The translations under genes and the position numbers were made by a program. Positions 1 to 7,354 of a stretch of DNA of 64,000 bases are shown one piece after another. Every line of letters begins with the position of its first letter. The first letter of the stretch is position 1. The notes under the pieces were generated by a model. It saw only the letters and a list, made by a program, of their open reading frames with translations. It had not been told where the DNA came from and did not search any database. Source of the DNA: Streptomyces acidiscabies (GTDB lineage Bacteria; Actinomycetota; Actinomycetes; Streptomycetales; Streptomycetaceae); NCBI RefSeq assembly GCF_020010905.1, contig NZ_JAGJBY010000002.1:3844001-3908000 (forward strand), written 5' to 3'.

Positions 1-194
1 GTGACCCAACTGCCGTCGCGGCGGCGGTAGTCGTACGTGGTGCGGCGCAGGACGTGCCAGCCCCGGGAGGTCAACTCCACGTCACGGATGCGGACATCGG
101 GGTTGCGGGTCAGGTCGCGTCCGGTGCGGTCGAGGTGCGTGCGGCCCCGGTGGTCGGGGGTGTCGTAGCCGGGGAGGGGGAGGTCGGTGGTCAT
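1..194 (-). CDS. Nudix hydrolase, NudK/ADP-sugar pyrophosphatase-like (3' part outside window)
   Basis: Only the first 64 codons lie in the window; the ATG is at 192-194 and the gene runs off the left edge. The visible part contains VRIRDVELTSRGWHVLRRTT followed by YDYRRRDGSW, which resembles the opening beta strands of the NudK / ADP-ribose pyrophosphatase group that hydrolyses GDP-mannose or ADP-sugars. The Nudix box itself would lie further on, so activity cannot be checked here. It is divergent from the DeoR regulator with 49 bases between the starts, so the two share a promoter region. Family call moderately sure, substrate open. Confidence 0.65.
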   Translation of the reverse strand, partial: MTTDLPLPGYDTPDHRGRTHLDRTGRDLTRNPDVRIRDVELTSRGWHVLRRTTYDYRRRDGSWV

Positions 195-243
195 GGCGGG
201 TTACAGTACACGCAGAAACGTGCAAGAACAGGAGAGAGTGTGC

Positions 244-1002
244 ATGCTGGCTGCTGAACGGCGGGATCATCTGCTGGGTCTGCTCGCGCGGGAGGGGAAG
301 GTCGTCGCGAAGGACGTGGCCGCCGGCCTGGGGATCTCCGAGGACAGCGTGCGGCGGGACCTGCGGGATCTCGCGGCGGAGGGGTTGTGCCAGCGGGTGT
401 ACGGCGGGGCGCTGCCGGTCTCGCCGGCCGTCGTGGACTACGCCGCCCGGCAGGGCGTCACGCCTGAGGGGAAGCGGAAGGTCGCCGCTGTGGCCGCGGG
501 GCTGGTGCGGCCGGGGGGTGCCGTGATTCTGGACGGGGGGACCACCGCGCTGGCTGTCGCGCGCGCTCTTCCGGCGGACCTGGAGTGCACGGTCATCACG
601 CACAGTCCGACTGTCGCGTCCGCCTTGCTGGAGCATCCTGTCGCCGAGGTGTTTCTCCTCGGGGGGCGGCTCTTCAAGCACTCGGCGGTGGCCTGTGGGG
701 CTGCTGCCGTGGAGGCGGCGCAGAACGTCTCCGCCGATCTGTGTCTGCTCGGGGTGACCGGGGTGCATCCCGAGGCTGGGTTGACCACCGGGGACGCCGA
801 AGAGGCCGCCATGAAGCGGGCGTTGGCGGGGCGGGCGGCGGAGACGTACATCCTCGCGTCGTCCGAGAAGATCGGGGCGGCGTCGCGGTTCCGGGTGCTG
901 GCTTGGGAGGACGTGAGCGGGGTGGTGACCGATGCGGATCCGGGGCACGCCGTTCTTGGGCAACTCGCGGCGCGGGGGGTGGAGGTGCTGGCGGCGGGCT
1001 GA
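244..1002 (+). CDS. DeoR family transcriptional regulator
   Basis: A 252-residue sugar-metabolism type repressor. Residues 1-55 form the DeoR winged helix-turn-helix (ERRDHLLGLLAREGKVVAKD, then SVRRDLRDLAAEGL and a conserved YGGAL). The remainder is the DeoR effector domain that usually binds a phosphorylated sugar, with the typical ILDGGTT loop and LLGVTG segment. I chose the ATG at 244 because an AGGAG element sits about nine bases upstream; an in-frame GTG at 238 is too close to it. It is divergent from the Nudix gene and convergent with the LLM oxidoreductase. No sugar operon is adjacent, so its target is unknown. Confidence 0.88.
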   Translation: MLAAERRDHLLGLLAREGKVVAKDVAAGLGISEDSVRRDLRDLAAEGLCQRVYGGALPVSPAVVDYAARQGVTPEGKRKVAAVAAGLVRPGGAVILDGGTTALAVARALPADLECTVITHSPTVASALLEHPVAEVFLLGGRLFKHSAVACGAAAVEAAQNVSADLCLLGVTGVHPEAGLTTGDAEEAAMKRALAGRAAETYILASSEKIGAASRFRVLAWEDVSGVVTDADPGHAVLGQLAARGVEVLAAG

Positions 1003-1051
1003 AGGGGTGCGCGGCGGACCCTGTGTGGGCAACTCGGGCTGCCGAGGCCCT

Positions 1052-1068
1052 GGCGGTCACGAACCGCC
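1052..1068. terminator. Stem-loop between convergent genes
   Basis: GGCGGT at 1052-1057 pairs with ACCGCC at 1063-1068 around a five-base loop, between the convergent DeoR regulator and LLM oxidoreductase genes. No T-tract follows, so it is at best a weak bidirectional terminator. Confidence 0.35.
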
Positions 1069-1113
1069 GCGCTCCCTCGCTGAGGCGGGTGAAGGGGCTT
1101 CAGCCAGGCCAAC

Positions 1114-2046
1114 TCACCCTTCTCGGCGGGCCAGTTCGCCGAGCAGCGTCCACGTCCGCCTGCGGGCTTCCTCCCCCGCGAGTTCCGTCCCCGCGAACAC
1201 GACCTCCGTCGCCCCCGCGTCCCGGTACCGCCGCACCTCCGCCTCGACGGCCTTCTCGTCGCCGATCACCGCGAGGTCGGCGGCGCGCCGGCCGCCGGAC
1301 AGCTCGATGACACGGGCGTAGGACGGGATCTGTTCGTAGAACGCGAGGCTCTCGGTCGCCTTGGCGCGTACGGCGTCCACGTCGTCCGTGACCACGCCGG
1401 GCACCAGCGCCACGACCCTCGGGGCAGGGCGCCCGGCGGCCTCGGCCGCCTTGGTGAGCGCCGGGACGATGTGCTCGGCGAGGGCACGCGGGCCCGCCAG
1501 GTACGGCAGGATTCCGTCCGCCAACTCGCCGCTGGCCCGGAGTGCTTGGGGTCCCATCGCGGCGACGAGGACAGGAACCCCGCCCTCCGCGCCGGGTACG
1601 CGCGCCGGGAGCGGAGGGGTCGCGGTGAGCAGTTCGCCGCGGAAGTCGGCCGTACCGGTCTCGGTCAACTGCCGTAGCGCGGTGAGGAATTCACGCAGCC
1701 GGGCGACGGGTCGCTCGAACGGCAAGCCGAAACCGCCCTCGGCGAGGAGCTTCGTCCCCAGCGCCAGCCCCAGGTGATAACGGCCGTGTGTGGCGGCCTG
1801 AGCGGTCTGCGCCTGGCTGTTGACCACCAACGGGTGACGGCCGAAGACGGGAATCGCGGACGTCCCCACCTGCAAGCCGGGCACCTCCCGCCCGACGATC
1901 GCCGCGAGCTGCGGGGAGTCCGCGCCGAAAGTCTGCCCGAACCACGCGGACCTGAGCCCGGCGGCAGCGGCCTCCTTCGCCAACTCCACAGTCGCATCAA
2001 CCTGGTTGGACGCGTCCGGCGCGTTGAGCGCCACTCCGACAGTCAT
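1114..2046 (-). CDS. LLM-class, probably F420-dependent oxidoreductase
   Basis: A 310-residue luciferase-like monooxygenase (TIM barrel) protein. The opening MTVGVALNAPD is the first barrel strand; GRYHLGLALGTK, PVLVAAMGPQALRASGELAD and the late RYRDAGATEVVFAGTE stretch are typical of actinobacterial F420-dependent LLM enzymes that use F420 rather than FMN. The substrate cannot be read from sequence. The start is uncertain: ATG at 2046 gives the usual N-terminus, while an upstream ATG at 2103 would overlap the stop of the preceding gene as ATGA but adds 19 atypical residues and lacks a Shine-Dalgarno. It follows the isoprenoid-synthase-like gene on the same strand, so an operon is likely. Confidence 0.8.
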   Translation of the reverse strand: MTVGVALNAPDASNQVDATVELAKEAAAAGLRSAWFGQTFGADSPQLAAIVGREVPGLQVGTSAIPVFGRHPLVVNSQAQTAQAATHGRYHLGLALGTKLLAEGGFGLPFERPVARLREFLTALRQLTETGTADFRGELLTATPPLPARVPGAEGGVPVLVAAMGPQALRASGELADGILPYLAGPRALAEHIVPALTKAAEAAGRPAPRVVALVPGVVTDDVDAVRAKATESLAFYEQIPSYARVIELSGGRRAADLAVIGDEKAVEAEVRRYRDAGATEVVFAGTELAGEEARRRTWTLLGELARREG

Positions 2047-2099
2047 GTCGGTCCCAACAGCCCTCCCGGCGAAGGAAATTCCGGCCGGGTGTGACAGCT

Positions 2100-3029
2100 T
2101 CATGTCGGTCGTGCGAACTGGCCCCCGGAACTCCGGCGGCCCAGGCGGGACTTGAGGAGTACCCGCAGCGCTCCCGCCGGTGACGGCTCCGCCGAGCCCT
2201 TCAGGAGCCCCGCGCCCCGGGCGAGTGCCGCGTCCGCGGTGAGGAGTTCGATGTCGATCAGGGCCAGGAGGAGGGGGCGGTAGGGGGCGGGGGCGAGGTG
2301 GGGGAGGCGGGCGGCGGCGTCGAGGTCGGCCCGGGCCCTGGTGATCTCGTGGGTCACCAACTCCCGTATCGCGTCCGTCTCGTGGCCCGCCCTCAAGTCG
2401 TCCTCCGTCAGCGAGAACCGCTTCAGGGTCTCCGACGGGATGCCCGGGCGTCCCTCGCGCAGGTCCTCCGCGAGGTCGTTGGTGAAGTCGAGGCGCTGGC
2501 TGCCGTCGATGTAGGTGCGGCAGGCGGCGCGGAAGTCCCCGTCGTCCTCCTCGGGGCCGACCAGGGTGGCGATCAGCATGAAGGCGGGGAACGTGTAGGC
2601 GTCGACGTACGCCTGGTAGTCGGCCTCGGTGGTGAAGCCGGCGAAGTCGAGTTCGGCGGTGGCGGTGGCGAGGTACGTCTCCAGGACGCCGCGCAGCCGG
2701 GGGCGGGCGGCGACCGTGTGGACCAGCGCGCGCAGGACCGCGTCGGAACTCGTCCCCGTCCGCAGAGCCTCCCGGACCTGCCGCTCCCACTCGGCCCACG
2801 CCGCCGCGCGCTGCGCGTGGGGGCCGGTGTCGAGGAGGCCGTCGCTGTGGTGCATGAACGCGGTGGCGGCCAGGACGTGCGGGAGGGCCGGGGCGGGAAG
2901 CAGAAGCCGGACGGCGACGTACGAGGCCCGCCGATACCGGGCCACCGTCCGCCGCTGCTCCCCGTAGTCCCGCCGCAACCCGGGCTCCCGTACACCTGCC
3001 GCGTCCAGACTTCGCTTCCACGTGCTCAC
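2100..3029 (-). CDS. Squalene/phytoene synthase family protein
   Basis: 309 residues with the fold-defining features of head-to-head prenyl synthases: a first aspartate motif DGLLD near residue 63 and a second one in DFTNDLAEDLREG near residue 185, each with DxxxD spacing that coordinates Mg-diphosphate. Enzymes of this family condense two farnesyl or geranylgeranyl diphosphates. No carotenoid or hopanoid genes are nearby, so it is not a standard crtB or hpnD cluster; Streptomyces genomes carry several such lone paralogues of unknown product. It precedes the LLM oxidoreductase on the same strand, which could act on the product (inference). Confidence 0.72.
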   Translation of the reverse strand: MSTWKRSLDAAGVREPGLRRDYGEQRRTVARYRRASYVAVRLLLPAPALPHVLAATAFMHHSDGLLDTGPHAQRAAAWAEWERQVREALRTGTSSDAVLRALVHTVAARPRLRGVLETYLATATAELDFAGFTTEADYQAYVDAYTFPAFMLIATLVGPEEDDGDFRAACRTYIDGSQRLDFTNDLAEDLREGRPGIPSETLKRFSLTEDDLRAGHETDAIRELVTHEITRARADLDAAARLPHLAPAPYRPLLLALIDIELLTADAALARGAGLLKGSAEPSPAGALRVLLKSRLGRRSSGGQFARPT

Positions 3030-3063
3030 GCGGTGATCGTAGGGCAGCGGACGATGTCGATCC

Positions 3064-3106
3064 GTGCCGAGCCGGGCGCGACCATCAACGCCGCTGTGCT
3101 CGGCAC
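3064..3106. repeat. 9-bp inverted repeat in intergenic region
   Basis: GTGCCGAGC at 3064-3072 is matched by GCTCGGCAC at 3098-3106. It lies upstream of the phytoene-synthase-like gene and downstream of the MmpS-like gene, both on the minus strand, or may be a terminator or operator. Nothing else is seen in the 148-base gap 3030-3177. Confidence 0.35.
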
Positions 3107-3177
3107 GTACTTGTACGGTTCACCCCTGCTCACCGACGGCGCCGGGCTCGCCCGACACGGACCGGTACGGCACGGTG

Positions 3178-3699
3178 TCAGTCCCAGCCGCCGAAGATCC
3201 CCTTGTTCGCCTGGGCGTGGCAGATGTTGTAGCCGCCGGAGGCGTGGGCCTTTTCGGTGTGGTCGGTGATGGTGACGGAGCAGTTGATGTCGCCGGAGCC
3301 CTGGAGTTGGGCGGTGATCGTGTAGTAGAGGGCGTCGTTGTGCAGGGGGAGGGTGGTGGTGAACTCGCCGTTCTTGAAGGTGCCTTGGCGGGTGTCGTTG
3401 TCGGAGCCGTAGGTGATGTTCATGGGGCCGAGGGCGCCTGCGGGGGCGGTGCCCCAGACCTTGAGAACGACGGTTTTGGGCTTGTGCTCGGTCTTCGGTT
3501 TCGCGTCGGTCGCGGGGCGTTCGACGCGGGAGGTCGTCGGGGTCACCTTGGTGCCGCTGGACTCCTTGTCGTCGCCTCCGCTGACGAGGGCTCCGACGAT
3601 GCCGAGGACGACGAGGAGGCCGAACGCTCCGCCGCAGCCGATGCCGATGGTCTTGCCGACGGACCGCTTCTTCGGCGGCTGCGGGTGCTGCTGGTTCAT
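3178..3699 (-). CDS. Membrane-anchored MmpS-like protein
   Basis: 173 residues. After a short Pro/Lys-rich cytoplasmic tail there is one membrane segment (about residues 14-40, TIGIGCGGAFGLLVVLGIVG), a Ser/Thr/Lys-rich linker, then a beta-type extracellular domain with NITYGSDNDTRQG and two cysteines (DINCSVTI and YNICHAQ) that probably form a disulfide. This matches the MmpS accessory fold, which partners MmpL lipid exporters in mycobacteria. No MmpL gene is adjacent, so the role here is unknown. The ATG at 3697-3699 is preceded by a GGGGGG stretch; upstream starts in the same frame are not supported. Confidence 0.6.
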   Translation of the reverse strand: MNQQHPQPPKKRSVGKTIGIGCGGAFGLLVVLGIVGALVSGGDDKESSGTKVTPTTSRVERPATDAKPKTEHKPKTVVLKVWGTAPAGALGPMNITYGSDNDTRQGTFKNGEFTTTLPLHNDALYYTITAQLQGSGDINCSVTITDHTEKAHASGGYNICHAQANKGIFGGWD

Positions 3700-3860
3700 G
3701 TGTCCCCCCAGAGTGAGATGCGAGTTACTGGTGAGGAACTGGTGGGGGAGATGTGTGGTTGCCGGAGGCCGGGGCAAGCCATCCGATCGGGTGGTGCGGA
3801 TTCAAAAGGGATGTGCCGGAAGCGGTCGCATGCGGTCCTGCGTCGGACGGCCGGTGCCGG

Positions 3861-4526
3861 CTACGTACCGCCGGTGACCGACGTGCGGAACCCGACCCCC
3901 CGTACCGACTCGATGCGCAGCGCGGTGCCGAGTTTGCGGCGTAGTACCGACACGTGTGCGTCGAGTGTCTTCGTCGAGCCGTACCAGTTGGCGTCCCAGA
4001 CCGCCGACATGATCGTCTCGCGGGGGACCAGTTCCTCCAGACGGTCCGTGAGGAAGGTCAGGAGGGTGAACTCCTTGGGGCGCAGGGGGACTTCGGTGCC
4101 GTCCAGGTAGACGCGGTGGGCGGGGCGGTGGACGGTTAGGCGGCCGTAGACGTCGGGGGGTGTGCGGGGGCGGTCCCGGTGGTGTCTGCGGGTCACCGCC
4201 CGCATGCGGGCTACGAGTTCGCGGATCCGGAACGGCTTCACGACGTAGTCGTCCGCTCCGAGTTCCAGGCCCACGACCTTGTCGGTCTCGCTGTCGCGTC
4301 CGCTGACGATGACGATCGGTACGTCGCCGCGCGCCCGCAGTTCCTGGCAGACGTCCAGCCCGTCCATGTCGGGCAGGCCGAGGTCCAGCAGGACGATGTC
4401 CGGTTCCACGGCGGTCAGGGCGGCGTGACCGGTGGGCGCCCAGGTGACGTGGTAGCCGTGCCGGGTCAGGCTGCGCCGTACGGCGTCGGCGGTGTCCCGG
4501 TCGTCCTCGACGAGCAGTACGCGCAC
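3861..4526 (-). CDS. OmpR-type response regulator without adjacent kinase
   Basis: 221 residues: a receiver domain (residues 1-115; acidic pair in LVEDD, phospho-acceptor Asp in VLLDLGLPDMDGLDV, conserved Lys in DDYVVKPF) and a C-terminal winged helix (about 125-221; PLRPKEFTLLTFL, RRKLGTALRIESVRGVGFR). The GTG at 4524-4526 is chosen because GAGGAG sits just upstream; longer in-frame starts add a Pro/Gly-rich stretch. No histidine kinase is next to it. It resembles the regulator at 15060-15839, including an unusual WDxNWxGxTKTLD segment in the DNA-binding domain. Confidence 0.88.
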   Translation of the reverse strand: MRVLLVEDDRDTADAVRRSLTRHGYHVTWAPTGHAALTAVEPDIVLLDLGLPDMDGLDVCQELRARGDVPIVIVSGRDSETDKVVGLELGADDYVVKPFRIRELVARMRAVTRRHHRDRPRTPPDVYGRLTVHRPAHRVYLDGTEVPLRPKEFTLLTFLTDRLEELVPRETIMSAVWDANWYGSTKTLDAHVSVLRRKLGTALRIESVRGVGFRTSVTGGT

Positions 4527-4778
4527 GGGGTTCTCCTCGAAGGGGGCTGCGGTCACGGGGTGTTGAAGCCCGCCTCCGTCATGCGCGTGCCCCGGACCTC
4601 CAGCGCAGCCAGGAGGTCGGGGGCGTTTCGTCGCGGAAGGCACGGTGGTTCCTCGGGGTCGTCTCGGTGGCCGGCGCGGACATCACGTCCGGGCCCACCC
4701 GAGGACACCAACCGAGTGTGTCGACGGACCGGAGATCACATCACAGGTTGCCGAAGGAAACGACGTACGGCCCCGCTC
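4527..4778. other. Intergenic region without recognised gene
   Basis: 252 bases between the start of the response regulator and the stop of the DsbA-like gene. It must hold the regulator's promoter. I see no convincing ORF, structured RNA or repeat. Confidence 0.4.
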
Positions 4779-5447
4779 TCAGCCCCCCACCCCCTCCCAC
4801 GCCCGCTCGATCGCAGCGGCGTACTGGCTCCTGCTCGCCGCGCCAGGGATACCGAGGCGGCCCCCGAGCACGGTGAACGGAACGCCGGTCGCGCCGAGAG
4901 CCACGGCCTCCGCGTGGTCCGCGCGCACCGCGTCCAGGTAGCGGCCGGTGGAAAGGGTCTCGCGGATCTCCTCCCCGGGAATCCCGAGCCGCTCCCCGAG
5001 CCGGACCAGCGTGTCGTGCTCGAAGGCGTTCCCGTTGCCGGTGAACACCTCGGTCTGCATCGCCCGCAGGTACTCCCACGCGAGCCCGTGCCCCTTGCCG
5101 AGGTGGACCAGTCGCAGCATGTCCGACGTGTTGCCGACCGGCCGGTCGATCTCGTACCGCAGCCCCTCGACGGCGGCCCGCTGCGCCAGCCCCGCTTCCG
5201 TGGCCCTGGCCTGCGCGGGGGAGATGCCGTACGTCCGCGACAGGTGCTCCAGGGTCCGGGAGACGGTGGCGGGTGCGGCCGGGTCGAGCTGGAAGGTGCG
5301 GATCCGCAGGTCGATGGCGTCGGCGTGCGAGGAGGTCCGGACGGTCCTGACCAGCCGGTGTCCGCCGATGTAGCACCAGGGGCAGAGGACGTCCGCCCAC
5401 AGGTCGACCGTCAGCCGGGTCGTGGCGGGGGCTGTTGTCGAGTCCAT
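4779..5447 (-). CDS. DsbA family oxidoreductase (FrnE-like)
   Basis: 222 residues with a thioredoxin-fold CPWC active site at residues 22-25 (LWADVLCPWCYIGG), a helical insertion, and the cis-Pro region GVPFTVLGGRLGIPGA. This is the cytoplasmic FrnE/2-hydroxychromene-2-carboxylate-isomerase-like branch of DsbA proteins, used in redox stress or in polyketide tailoring, not a secreted DsbA: there is no signal peptide. ATG 5445-5447 follows a purine-rich AAGGCGG. A strong inverted repeat lies immediately upstream (5465-5527), suggesting dedicated repression, but no cognate regulator gene is adjacent. Confidence 0.82.
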   Translation of the reverse strand: MDSTTAPATTRLTVDLWADVLCPWCYIGGHRLVRTVRTSSHADAIDLRIRTFQLDPAAPATVSRTLEHLSRTYGISPAQARATEAGLAQRAAVEGLRYEIDRPVGNTSDMLRLVHLGKGHGLAWEYLRAMQTEVFTGNGNAFEHDTLVRLGERLGIPGEEIRETLSTGRYLDAVRADHAEAVALGATGVPFTVLGGRLGIPGAASRSQYAAAIERAWEGVGG

Positions 5448-5464
5448 CGGGGGACCGCCTTCCA

Positions 5465-5527
5465 GTAACTTGATGTCACCCTCAAGATGTGACTCTAGCA
5501 CCCAAGTTGAGAGTGCCATCAAGTTAC
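5465..5527. promoter_or_regulatory. Candidate operator: perfect 11-bp inverted repeat
   Basis: GTAACTTGATG at 5465-5475 is exactly mirrored by CATCAAGTTAC at 5517-5527, with further AACTTG/ATCTTGA-like half-sites inside the 41-base spacer. It sits directly upstream of the DsbA-like gene. Multiple AAGTTG-like half-sites suggest a MarR/HxlR-type redox or thiol-responsive repressor (inference). Confidence 0.5.
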
Positions 5528-5563
5528 GCCGCCGACCCCGCCGACCCCGGCGGCACAACGAAA

Positions 5564-5590
5564 AAGGGGTGGGCACCTGGCCCACCCCTT
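5564..5590 (-). terminator. Rho-independent terminator of the S53 peptidase gene
   Basis: An 11-bp perfect stem (5564-5574 with 5580-5590) with a five-base loop, followed on the minus strand by a run of T. It lies just past the stop codon of the peptidase gene. Confidence 0.8.
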
Positions 5591-5607
5591 CTCCGTCCCC
5601 CTACGGC

Positions 5608-7233
5608 TCAGCCAAGCAGCTTCGCCGCCAGCGTCCCCGCGTTGTACGACCCCCACCCGGTCGTGAAGTCCCAGCCCGACGCCGCCGAGTACGCACCGTT
5701 GCTACCGCTGGTCACGTCATGGAACCCGGTGCCGTTCGCCGCGTACAGCGACGGGTTGGCGAACCCGAGGTTGGCCTTGCCCGCAGCCGCCGCCTGCTGG
5801 TTGTAGAGCGCCGCGAAGGCCGCCCACTCCGGCGCCGCCGCGCTGGTGCCGCCCACCGAGGACCAGGAGCCCTGCGAGTAGATGGACAGACCGGGCGTCG
5901 GGTTGGCGTGCGCGGCGACGTCCGGGACCTGGCGGAAGCCGCCGCCCGCGCTCTTCTGGACGGCGGTCTGCCAGCTCGGGATCTTGAAGACGGAGGACTT
6001 GCCGCCACCGCCGCCGGACCAGGCCACCTCCTTGCTGAAGGCGTTGCCGGAGGTGACGGTCAGCCGCGTGCCGCCGACCCCCGTGACGTACGGGTCGCTC
6101 GCCGGGTAGTCGACGGACGTACCGCCGTCCTTCGCGTCGTCGGAACCGTCGTCACCGGAGGCGGCGTAGAAGCCGAGCCCCTGCGCGGCGCCCGCCTTGA
6201 ACACGGCGTCCACGGCGTTCATGTTGGACGTGGTGCGCGCCGACTCCGCCGCACCCCAGCTGATGGAGGTGGTCGGGATGCCGCTGTCGACGATCGCCTG
6301 GTACGTGTCGACCTCCCCGGCGTCGGAGTTGGGCCCCTCGAAGACCGTCACGTTCGCCTTGGGCGCGATCGCGTGCAGCACCTCGATGTCCAGCTCGACC
6401 TCGACCTGCCCGTCACCGAGCGCCCCGGACCCGCCGTCGACCTTCTGCACGGTCGGCGCGGGGGAACCCAGGCTGTAGTTCGTGTCGTACTTCGTGATGT
6501 TGGCCTGCTGGAACCCGTCGAACTCCAGCAGCGCGATCTTCTGCCCGCTGCCGGTGTACGTGCCGGACACGTTGTAGCCGCCCTTGAGCTGGGCCGGGGT
6601 GTAGCCGCCGCCGGGGCCGTCCTTCGGGGTGACCGTCCGCGAGATGGCCTGGTGGTGGAGCTGGGCGCGGTTGTTGAGGCCGGCGACGTCGCTCACGAGG
6701 GAGGCGATGGCGGAAGGGAGCGTCGGCGCCGAGGAGTTGGCGTAGAAGGTCCGGCCGGTCGCCGCGTCCTTGTACGTCGCCAGCTCCGTGCCGAATGCCT
6801 TCTGCAACTGCGCGGCGGTGCCGCTCGCGTCGACGAGGAGGTTGCCCGCGTGGACCTTGCCCACGGTCAGGCCCTGCGCGCGGAGGTAGTCCTTGACCTG
6901 CTCGACCTCGGCGTCGCCGCGCCCGAAGCGGGCGGCGAACTGGGCCTTGGTGAGGTAGTGGCGGTACGAACTCGACTTGGGGTCACTGACCTTGGCGACG
7001 AACGTGTCCAGCGCCGAGCCGCCTCTGGGCGTCAGGCTCACGGCCACGGATATGCGCTTGCCGGAGGCGACCTGCCCCGTACGGGCCGCGTCGTGGCCGA
7101 GGCCCTTGACGACGTCACCGGCGATCGCGGCGCGCGTCGTGTGCGGGGCGTCGGAGGCGTACGCGGCGGGGATCGCGGCGGTGAGGAGAGCCGGGACGGC
7201 GACCAGACCGAGCAGTTTCAGGCGTGACTTCAC
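5608..7233 (-). CDS. Secreted S53 (sedolisin/kumamolisin-type) serine peptidase
   Basis: 541 residues: signal peptide (LKLLGLVAVPALLTAAIPAA), a pro-kumamolisin activation domain (about 30-180), and an S53 catalytic domain. Catalytic residues are visible: Glu and Asp in EVELDIE (about 278 and 282), the oxyanion Asp in AASGDDG (about 361) and the nucleophile Ser in GGTSAAAPEW (about 464). The C-terminal GWDFTTGWGSY region resembles the calcium site. Such enzymes are acid-active endopeptidases or tripeptidyl peptidases processed after export. GTG at 7231-7233 follows GGAGGA. The LAL regulator lies 121 bases upstream on the same strand and may control it. Confidence 0.9.
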   Translation of the reverse strand: MKSRLKLLGLVAVPALLTAAIPAAYASDAPHTTRAAIAGDVVKGLGHDAARTGQVASGKRISVAVSLTPRGGSALDTFVAKVSDPKSSSYRHYLTKAQFAARFGRGDAEVEQVKDYLRAQGLTVGKVHAGNLLVDASGTAAQLQKAFGTELATYKDAATGRTFYANSSAPTLPSAIASLVSDVAGLNNRAQLHHQAISRTVTPKDGPGGGYTPAQLKGGYNVSGTYTGSGQKIALLEFDGFQQANITKYDTNYSLGSPAPTVQKVDGGSGALGDGQVEVELDIEVLHAIAPKANVTVFEGPNSDAGEVDTYQAIVDSGIPTTSISWGAAESARTTSNMNAVDAVFKAGAAQGLGFYAASGDDGSDDAKDGGTSVDYPASDPYVTGVGGTRLTVTSGNAFSKEVAWSGGGGGKSSVFKIPSWQTAVQKSAGGGFRQVPDVAAHANPTPGLSIYSQGSWSSVGGTSAAAPEWAAFAALYNQQAAAAGKANLGFANPSLYAANGTGFHDVTSGSNGAYSAASGWDFTTGWGSYNAGTLAAKLLG

Positions 7234-7354
7234 CGAGTCCTCCGGGGAGTGGGGGGTGCTGTTCCTGAAGCGGAACGGCTTCACCGTAGGAAGATCCGGC
7301 CACCCCTCATAAGCGGGGGAACCCTTGCGTCACGTGTTAACAGCGCATGTCGTG

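Noticed and set aside
3030..3177. Possible short plus-strand coding region reading MSIRAEPGATINAAVLG
   Set aside because: No ribosome site, no family match, and it runs antisense into the MmpS-like gene; treated as intergenic.
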